10,378 nt of DNA from Chloroflexota bacterium (lineage in GTDB: Bacteria; Chloroflexota; Dormibacteria; Dormibacterales; Dormibacteraceae), in NCBI GenBank assembly GCA_005880175.1, contig VBJR01000105.1, positions 1 through 10,378 of the forward strand, in the 5' to 3' direction. Shown piece by piece: positions 6,609 to 10,378 of the stretch (positions are counted from its first letter, which is position 1; the number at the start of each line of letters is the position of its first letter). The translations under genes were made by a program, and so were the position numbers. Under the pieces are notes generated by a model that ran no database searches, had not been told where the DNA came from, and saw only the letters and a program-made list of their open reading frames with translations.

Positions 6609-7463
6609 TCAGTCGAGGGACCCGGCCAGCCACGGCGCGCCCACGGCGTGGCGCAGCTTGGCCAGGGCGCACTGCTCGATCCGCTGGATCCCCTCGCGGG
6701 GCAGACCCAGGCGGCGGGCGACCTCCGTCATCGAGCAGCGGCGGCCGTCCACCAGGCCGAATCGCAGCCGGACCACACGCCGCTCCCTGGCGGTCAGCCG
6801 GGCCAGCGTCGCGTAGAGGTCCATGCGCAGTGCCGCCAGCACGACCTCGTCCGCCGGCGAGCCCTCCGGCTGCCCCTCGTCCAGCGCCGCCGCCGGGCGC
6901 GAGAGCCGGACCAGGCGGGCGACCCGCTCGGCCGTGGTGCCCAGCTCGACCGCCAGCTCCCCGTCCGCCGGGTCGCGGCCCAGGAACTGGGCCATGCGGT
7001 CGGCGGCGCGGCGCAGCCGGTCCATCGCCTCGGCGGTCGCCGGCGGCACGCGGACCAGCCGGCCCTGGTCGGCGGCCGACTGCCGGATGGCGCGGCCGAT
7101 GCACCAGTACGCGTACGTGGAGAACCGGCCGCCGCGGGCGGGATCGAAGCCGTCCACCGCCTGCAGCAGCCCGACGTTGCCCTCCTGCACGAGGTCCAGG
7201 AACGGCACACCGGACGTCGCGTAGCGCCGGGCGACCGCGAGCACGAGGCGCAGATTTGCCTCCGCCAGCCGGAACGCGGCCTGCCGGTCGCCCGCGCGGG
7301 CGGACCACGCCAGCCGCTGCTCCTCGTCCGGCGCGAGCAGGGGATACCGGCCCAACTCGGCAAGGTAAGCCGCCAGCCCGTCGTGGATGTCGGGCGGTGC
7401 GGGCTCGCCGCCGAGCGAGGGGTTCACAGCCACCGGGAAACACTGTACCGGCACTGGCCCCAC
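6609..7463 (-). CDS. Sigma-70 family factor, RpoD-like group 2 type, divergent DNA-contact residues
   Basis: Up to 284 residues. Region 1.2 (L-A-A-Y-L-A-E-L-G-R-Y-P-L-L, about 30-43) leads into regions 2.1-2.2 (N-L-R-L-V-L-A-V-A-R-R-Y; L-D-L-V-Q-E-G-N-V-G-L), then 2.3-2.4 (F-S-T-Y-A-Y-W-C-I-G-R-A-I-R-Q), region 3 (R-V-P-P) and 4 (L-T-A-R-E-R-R-V-V-R-L-R-F-G-L; L-P-R-E-G-I-Q-R-I-E). It directs RNA polymerase to a promoter subset. Against RpoD, W-W becomes W-C, the residues equivalent to E. coli Q437 and T440 are both Arg, and the -35 helix R-x-R-Q order (R588/Q589) reads Q-R, so promoter choice is likely altered. Start is uncertain: GTG 7463 is the longest, but GTG 7433 lies 8 nt after TACAGT and may be the real, near-leaderless one (274 residues). 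The AMIN-like gene ends 27 nt upstream of 7463, so co-transcription is possible. Confidence 0.92.
   Translation of the reverse strand: MGPVPVQCFPVAVNPSLGGEPAPPDIHDGLAAYLAELGRYPLLAPDEEQRLAWSARAGDRQAAFRLAEANLRLVLAVARRYATSGVPFLDLVQEGNVGLLQAVDGFDPARGGRFSTYAYWCIGRAIRQSAADQGRLVRVPPATAEAMDRLRRAADRMAQFLGRDPADGELAVELGTTAERVARLVRLSRPAAALDEGQPEGSPADEVVLAALRMDLYATLARLTARERRVVRLRFGLVDGRRCSMTEVARRLGLPREGIQRIEQCALAKLRHAVGAPWLAGSLD
7442..7447 (-). promoter_or_regulatory. Candidate -10 box (TACAGT) for the sigma factor gene
   Basis: TACAGT on the minus strand fits TANNNT and ends 8 nt before GTG 7433. If used, it makes the start at 7463 impossible from this promoter. No clear -35 is seen. Confidence 0.3.
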
Positions 7464-7490
7464 GCTGTGCCAGCGGAAACTCGTGAGAGG

Positions 7491-8219
7491 TCAGCCCTGG
7501 ACGTCCACGACCAGCCGCGAGGGGCCCGTGAGCGTGAACGCGCGGAAGCACGAGGCGTGCGACAGGCCGAGGCCCCAGTGCACCACGCCCTCGAAGTCGC
7601 CCGTCTGGCGCGCCTCCTTCAGGACGGCCGTGCCGGCTGGCTTCTGGTCGGTCGAGCCGGTGTACGAGCCGGCGCTCCGGGCCCCCTGCACCGCCACAGC
7701 CAGCCCGGCCGACCCGGCCAGGGTGACCCGCTGACCGCTCGGGTCGAGATGGAACATGGCGCTGGACTGGGGCACGACGTCGTACGCGGGGACCGGGCCG
7801 TCGAACTGGATCACGAAGCGGTCGTAGCCGTTCTGCGCGCCGGCGCGGACGTCCGTGATGCCGGTCGGGGGGCTCGTCGGGCCGGTGCCCGACTGCGTGC
7901 CGCAGACGAACGGGGGCAGGCCCGCCGCCGGGGGCACCGGCGTCGCGCTCGGCGACGGCGGCGGCGACGCGGTGGGCGCGCCCGGTCCGGCCGGCGTCCC
8001 CGGCGGGAGGACGCCGTGCCGGCTCACGAAGACCAGGCTGGCCACGATCAGGACGGCGACCAGGACCGCGACGGCCGCGGCCAGCCGCGGGGCCCGCATG
8101 CCCGATGCCGGCGCGCTCCGGAGCTCGGCCCGGATGCGCGCGCCGAGCGCCGGATGAGCCGGCTCGGACATCGTGTCGAACACGTCGCGGAGCTCGTCGC
8201 GCAGGCGCCGCTGACTCAT
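7491..8219 (-). CDS. Membrane protein with AMIN-like outer domain, anti-sigma position
   Basis: 242 residues. The N-terminal 40 residues are charged and cytoplasmic-looking (L-R-D-E-L-R-D-V-F-D), resembling the short inner segment of ECF-linked anti-sigma factors. One membrane helix spans about 43-66, then a Pro/Ser/Thr linker (70-103). The outer AMIN-like domain (about 118-242) shows G-Y-D-R-F-V-I-Q-F-D-G (131-141), G-D-F-E-G (207-211), H-W-G-L-G-L (214-219) and the closing S-R-L-V-V-D-V (234-240). Family knowledge: AMIN-like domains occur on actinobacterial lipoproteins and may bind cell envelope components. The ATG overlaps the ECF sigma stop (ATGA), and GGAGG (8227-8231) lies 7 nt before it. 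The likely job is to hold the ECF sigma and sense an envelope signal. That partner is now truncated, so any such circuit is probably broken. Confidence 0.88.
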   Translation of the reverse strand: MSQRRLRDELRDVFDTMSEPAHPALGARIRAELRSAPASGMRAPRLAAAVAVLVAVLIVASLVFVSRHGVLPPGTPAGPGAPTASPPPSPSATPVPPAAGLPPFVCGTQSGTGPTSPPTGITDVRAGAQNGYDRFVIQFDGPVPAYDVVPQSSAMFHLDPSGQRVTLAGSAGLAVAVQGARSAGSYTGSTDQKPAGTAVLKEARQTGDFEGVVHWGLGLSHASCFRAFTLTGPSRLVVDVQG

Positions 8220-8533
8220 CCCTCAACCTCCGATGGGTCCAGCTCGGGCCGCAGCCGCCGCGCCGCCCGATAGACCCGGGAGCGCGCGGCGGAAGCCGAT
8301 ACGCCCAGGACGCGGGCGACCTCCTCCATGGGCATGTCCAGATAGAAGAAGCAGAATATGGCGGCCCGGTCACCGGGGTCCAGGCGCAGCACGGCGTCCC
8401 GCAGGTCGCTGCCGCTCACCCCCGCCTCCTCGGCCTCGGCCCGCGGCTCGGGCGGCTCCGCGAACCGGACCACGTGCCACCACCGCGTCCGCCGCGCCAT
8501 CCGGCACTCGTTGGCGACGATTGGTACGAATCG
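8216..8533 (-). pseudogene. ECF sigma factor remnant: region 4 only, 5' half lost at element junction
   Basis: From ATG 8500 it reads 94 residues. The frame is open to about 8533 without a start codon, then meets TAG (8534-8536). Codons just upstream of ATG 8500 read I-V-A-N-E-C-R, the conserved end of region 2 in many actinobacterial ECF sigmas (W-L-L-R-I-V-A-N-E-A-R). The expected Arg before Ile is replaced by P, V, F, marking where homology ends (about 8521). Region 4 is intact: L-R-L-D-P-G-D-R-A-A-I, then M-E-E-V-A-R-V-L-G-V-S-A-S-A-A-R-S-R-V-Y-R-A. Region 2, needed for core RNA polymerase and -10 binding, is absent, so the product cannot act as a normal sigma. The gene overlaps its anti-sigma-like partner by ATGA. 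The break coincides with the mobile element edge. Confidence 0.85.
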
Positions 8534-8545
8534 CTATGGTACAAT
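8511..8545 (+). promoter_or_regulatory. Recombinase promoter overlapping the inferred att junction
   Basis: TTGGCG (8511-8516), an 18-nt spacer and TATGGT (8535-8540) form one candidate. TACAAT (8540-8545), close to consensus, ends exactly 6 nt before ATG 8552 and suggests a leaderless transcript. The TTGGCG lies in sigma-gene sequence, so this -35 would come from the host side of the junction. An imperfect inverted repeat, ATTG(G)TAC (8520-8527) with GTACAAT (8539-8545), covers the same stretch and could be a recombinase or repressor site. Confidence 0.5.
8513..8533. other. Inferred attachment-site junction (one end of the element)
   Basis: ECF sigma homology runs from the left to about 8521 and stops there. 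The recombinase gene begins at 8552, as integrases usually sit next to one att site. CGATT (8518-8522) and AATCG (8529-8533) form a short inverted repeat, and TGGTAC occurs twice (8522-8527, 8537-8542). The crossover dinucleotide cannot be fixed without the other end, which is beyond the window. Confidence 0.5.
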
Positions 8546-8551
8546 AGAAGC

Positions 8552-9937
8552 ATGGCAACCGAGCTGGCTTCCCGATCGAACTCGACACTGGCCGCCGTGC
8601 CCCGGACCCAGGCAGCGATCTACGTCCGCATCTCGCGTGACCCCAAGGGCACCGAGCTTGGCGTGAAGCGCCAGGAGAAGGACTGCCGCGAACTCTGCCG
8701 CCGATCCGGACTCACCGTCTCGGCCGTGTTCGTGGACGACGACCGCTCCGCGTTCTCGGGCAAGCCACGGCCCGGCTACATGGCGATGATGGAACGTTTG
8801 GAACTCGGCGACTTCGGCGCGATCGTTGCGTGGCATCCGGATCGCCTTCACCGCTCGCTGGCCGAGTTGGAAGAGTTCATCGACGCCTTGCAGCACTCCA
8901 CCGCGACCGTGCTGACCGTGAAGGCCGGCGACTACGACCTTGCCACCGCCGGCGGCCGGATGACGGCTCGCGTGGTTGGTGTGGTCGCCCGCCACGAGTC
9001 GGAGCACAAGTCGGAGCGCATCAAGGCCAAGTTCCGCGAACTCATCGAGGCCGGCAAGCCGACGAGCGGAGGAGGCCACCGCGCCTACGGCCACCAGGCC
9101 CACGAGCCCGGCGCGACCATGCGCGCAGTCCGCGAAGACGAGGCCGATGTCGTCCGCGATCTCGTCACCCGCTTCCTGGCCGGCGAGGCCATCAATGGGT
9201 TGACCAACGACCTCAACACGCGCGGCGTGGCCACGGTGACCGGCGCACGCTGGCGCTCCTGCACGGTGCGGCAGCTCCTTCGGTCGCCACGCATCGCCGG
9301 ACTCCGCGAGTACGACGGCCAGTTGGTTGCCGCCGCCTTCGAGCGGATCATCGAGCCCGACGAGTACCACCGCGTGCAGGCCCGCCTGAACGACAACGCC
9401 AGAGCCGGCCGGCGAGCGCCGCGCCGCTTCGTGCTGACCGGCATCGTGACCTGCTCTCGCTGTGGCAAGCCGATGGTCGGGAAGACGATCCGGAAGTGGC
9501 CCAGCGACGAGACCGAGGCCCGCTACGTCTGCACCCCGAACCGCGACGGATGCGGGGGAGTCTCGATCCGCGCCGAGCCCGTCGAGGACCACGTCCGCAA
9601 GACCCTGTTCGAGATCGTTGACGCACCCGACTTCGCCCGCCGCTTGGACCGCAGCGACGGCCGGCCCGCCGAACTCCACGACCAGATCGAGGCCATCGAA
9701 GGCCGGATGGACGAGTTGGCCGAGACCTTCGGCGCTGGCGAGATCACCAAGCGCGAGTGGATCAAGGCGAGAACGCCGCTTGAGAACCAGCTCAGGACGG
9801 AGACCGTTCCCTCGCCGACGATTGGGACGACCTCCGCCTTGACCAGCAGCGCGCGCTCGTGGCCGCCGCCTTCGCCAGCCTCGTTATCGGACCTTCCGAC
9901 CCCCACGGCCCCCGCCGCTTCGACTCCCGCCGCCTGA
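8552..9937 (+). CDS. Large serine recombinase (integrase), C-terminus frameshifted
   Basis: 461 residues as the frame stands. The catalytic domain (about 20-150) has Y-V-R-I-S-R-D with nucleophile Ser28, and D-R-L-H-R (97-101) with the expected arginines. The recombinase DNA-binding domain follows (about 165-290; G-H-R-A-Y-G, G-V-A-T-V-T-G-A-R-W). A zinc ribbon is formed by C301-x2-C304 and C327-x6-C334. A charged helical stretch (about 372-412) fits the usual coiled coil. From about residue 412 the sequence turns into a Pro/Ser/Thr/Ala-rich tail ending at TGA 9935-9937, unlike the family. The family-like ending is in another frame (see 9790-9957). It catalyses site-specific integration and excision of the element. 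The start ATG is 6 nt after TACAAT. The tail change may impair synapsis or excision control, but catalytic residues are intact. Confidence 0.92.
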   Translation: MATELASRSNSTLAAVPRTQAAIYVRISRDPKGTELGVKRQEKDCRELCRRSGLTVSAVFVDDDRSAFSGKPRPGYMAMMERLELGDFGAIVAWHPDRLHRSLAELEEFIDALQHSTATVLTVKAGDYDLATAGGRMTARVVGVVARHESEHKSERIKAKFRELIEAGKPTSGGGHRAYGHQAHEPGATMRAVREDEADVVRDLVTRFLAGEAINGLTNDLNTRGVATVTGARWRSCTVRQLLRSPRIAGLREYDGQLVAAAFERIIEPDEYHRVQARLNDNARAGRRAPRRFVLTGIVTCSRCGKPMVGKTIRKWPSDETEARYVCTPNRDGCGGVSIRAEPVEDHVRKTLFEIVDAPDFARRLDRSDGRPAELHDQIEAIEGRMDELAETFGAGEITKREWIKARTPLENQLRTETVPSPTIGTTSALTSSARSWPPPSPASLSDLPTPTAPAASTPAA

Positions 9938-9957
9938 CGATGGAGCGGAGGTTCTAG
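9790..9957 (+). pseudogene. Displaced C-terminal segment of the serine recombinase
   Basis: In the frame shifted by +2 (equivalent to -1) from the recombinase frame, this reads about 55 residues: A-D-D-W-D-D-L-R-L-D-Q-Q-R-A-L-V-A-A-A-F, then V-I-G-P, and R-R-F-D-S-R-R-L near the end, closing with TAG 9955-9957. W-x-x-L-x-x-x-x-Q-R-A-L-V and R-R-F-D are the standard ending of actinobacterial serine recombinases. It joins the main frame smoothly near 9785-9795, so one lost base there explains the break. I see no slippery heptamer. Restored length would be about 468 residues. Confidence 0.8.
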
Positions 9958-10186
9958 CCCCCGCTCCCGTCATGGCCCGTGTACGCCTCGCCGCACGAAC
10001 GATCGTCGCCATCCGTTCCAGCGTCGCCGGATCGGTCACCTTCGGCGGCAGGCCCTGCGCCGCCCACATCCGCCTGTGCCGCTCCATGAACTCATCCCAC
10101 GTCTCCGGTTCTCGCCCGGTCCGCCGGCCGCGACGACGCGCCGAACCCGCCTGCCCTGCACCCGTATCCACCCGAGCGCGCGTCAC
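9884..10186 (-). CDS. Small hypothetical protein of the mobile element
   Basis: 100 residues from GTG 10186, with GGGGA (about 10195-10199) upstream as a weak ribosome site. The middle (28-65) looks like real protein: W-D-E-F-M-E-R-H-R-R-M-W, then Q-G-L-P-P-K-V-T-D-P-A-T-L, with Arg/Lys-rich flanks. The C-terminal 30 residues are Gly/Ser/Arg-rich and read through the end of the recombinase gene on the opposite strand, so that tail may be incidental. Similar short basic proteins occur near the integrase in actinobacterial integrative elements, but I cannot name a family. Its GTG overlaps the TGA of the ORF above it (GTGA). It converges with the recombinase and overlaps its restored end by 74 bases. 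Confidence 0.55.
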   Translation of the reverse strand: MTRARVDTGAGQAGSARRRGRRTGREPETWDEFMERHRRMWAAQGLPPKVTDPATLERMATIVRAARRTRAMTGAGARTSAPSSGGGSRSGGGRGGRKVR

Positions 10187-10378
10187 GGCACGTTCCCCGA
10201 CTTGGGGTTCGAGTAGGACGCGGCCGAGCGACCGCCCCCACGTCCACGACCCGCCCGGCCACGACCACGATCACTGAACCGCCCGGTGAGTGGCACGCTG
10301 ACGCGTGTTCCCACCCACCCGCCCCTAAAACGGTTCCGCTCGGACCCTCCGGGTTGCGGCGGGGGCTCCGCCCCCACG
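10183..10378 (-). CDS. Possible C-terminal end of a further element gene, cut by window edge
   Basis: This frame is open from the window end to TGA 10183-10185, which overlaps the GTG of the next ORF (GTGA). The end is Gly/Arg-rich (G-R-G-R-A-G-R-G-R-G-G-G-R) and closes with S-N-P-K-S-G-N-V-P. The overlap favours a real gene. The hairpins and the TTTTAGGGG stretch in the first third look more like non-coding DNA, so coding may begin only part way or not at all. No family recognised. Confidence 0.25.
   Translation of the reverse strand, partial: VGAEPPPQPGGSERNRFRGGWVGTRVSVPLTGRFSDRGRGRAGRGRGGGRSAASYSNPKSGNVP
10344..10375. repeat. Two adjacent small hairpins with identical TCC loops
   Basis: ACCC-TCC-GGGT (10344-10354) and GGGGGC-TCC-GCCCCC (10361-10375), 6 nt apart. 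A third small stem, CACGC/GCGTG, lies at 10294-10307. These could be a terminator, a replication or transfer origin structure, or simple G/C-rich chance pairing. Confidence 0.4.

Noticed and set aside
5907..8273. 788-residue plus-strand open frame and the 591-residue minus frame at 6598-8373
   Set aside because: Both overlap the sigma, AMIN-like and LQR-GN-AV genes in other frames and have low-complexity Arg/Gly/Pro sequence.
8231..8547. Plus-strand leader gene ahead of the recombinase, since the frame is open from 8105
   Set aside because: It runs antisense to the sigma remnant and AMIN-like gene; recombinase homology begins only after ATG 8552.
9780..9820. Programmed -1 frameshift in the recombinase
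   Set aside because: No slippery heptamer or well-placed stem-loop seen; a one-base indel is simpler.

Overview
The window is high-GC DNA with the coding style of an actinomycete: strong G/C third positions, GTG starts, TANNNT-type -10 boxes, an AMIN-like anti-sigma-type protein and an actinobacterial large serine recombinase. I cannot place it below phylum. Eight chromosomal genes or gene remnants all lie on the minus strand from about 8530 down to 1. One plus-strand recombinase gene and one or two minus-strand small ORFs (8552 to the right end) belong to an integrated mobile element.

Layout, in minus-strand reading order. (1) An ECF sigma factor reduced to its region 4 half (8216-8533), overlapping by ATGA a membrane protein with an AMIN-like outer domain (7491-8219) that sits where an anti-sigma normally sits. 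(2) A free-standing RpoD-like sigma factor (6609-7463) with unusual DNA-contact residues. (3) A 478-residue protein (5120-6556) with an LQR-GN-AV N-terminal motif, as seen in proteins linked to extracellular contractile injection systems, and an H-x3-D-x5-H zinc site of the phospholipase C / P1 nuclease type. (4) A lipoprotein with beta-propeller-like sequence (3861-5054). (5) After a hairpin-containing gap with a promoter, a tight cluster: DUF1800 (1879-3714), DUF1501 (608-1861), a 112-residue single-pass membrane protein (273-611) and the N-terminal part of an ApbE flavin transferase (1 to about 276), which runs off the window.

The DUF1800/DUF1501 pair, the membrane protein and ApbE look co-translated (17-nt gap, ATGA overlap, CTGA overlap). 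They suggest an exported, membrane-associated system with a flavinylation step. The natural target of ApbE is not in the window.

The mobile element appears to have entered inside the ECF sigma gene. Sigma-like codons (I-V-A-N-E-C-R) run leftward from about 8521, and the reading frame reaches a stop a few codons past that point on the element side. The element's recombinase starts 30 bases later on the other strand. The recombinase carries a frame disruption near 9790: its family-like C-terminus is readable only in another frame. The far end of the element and the missing half of the sigma gene are not in this window.
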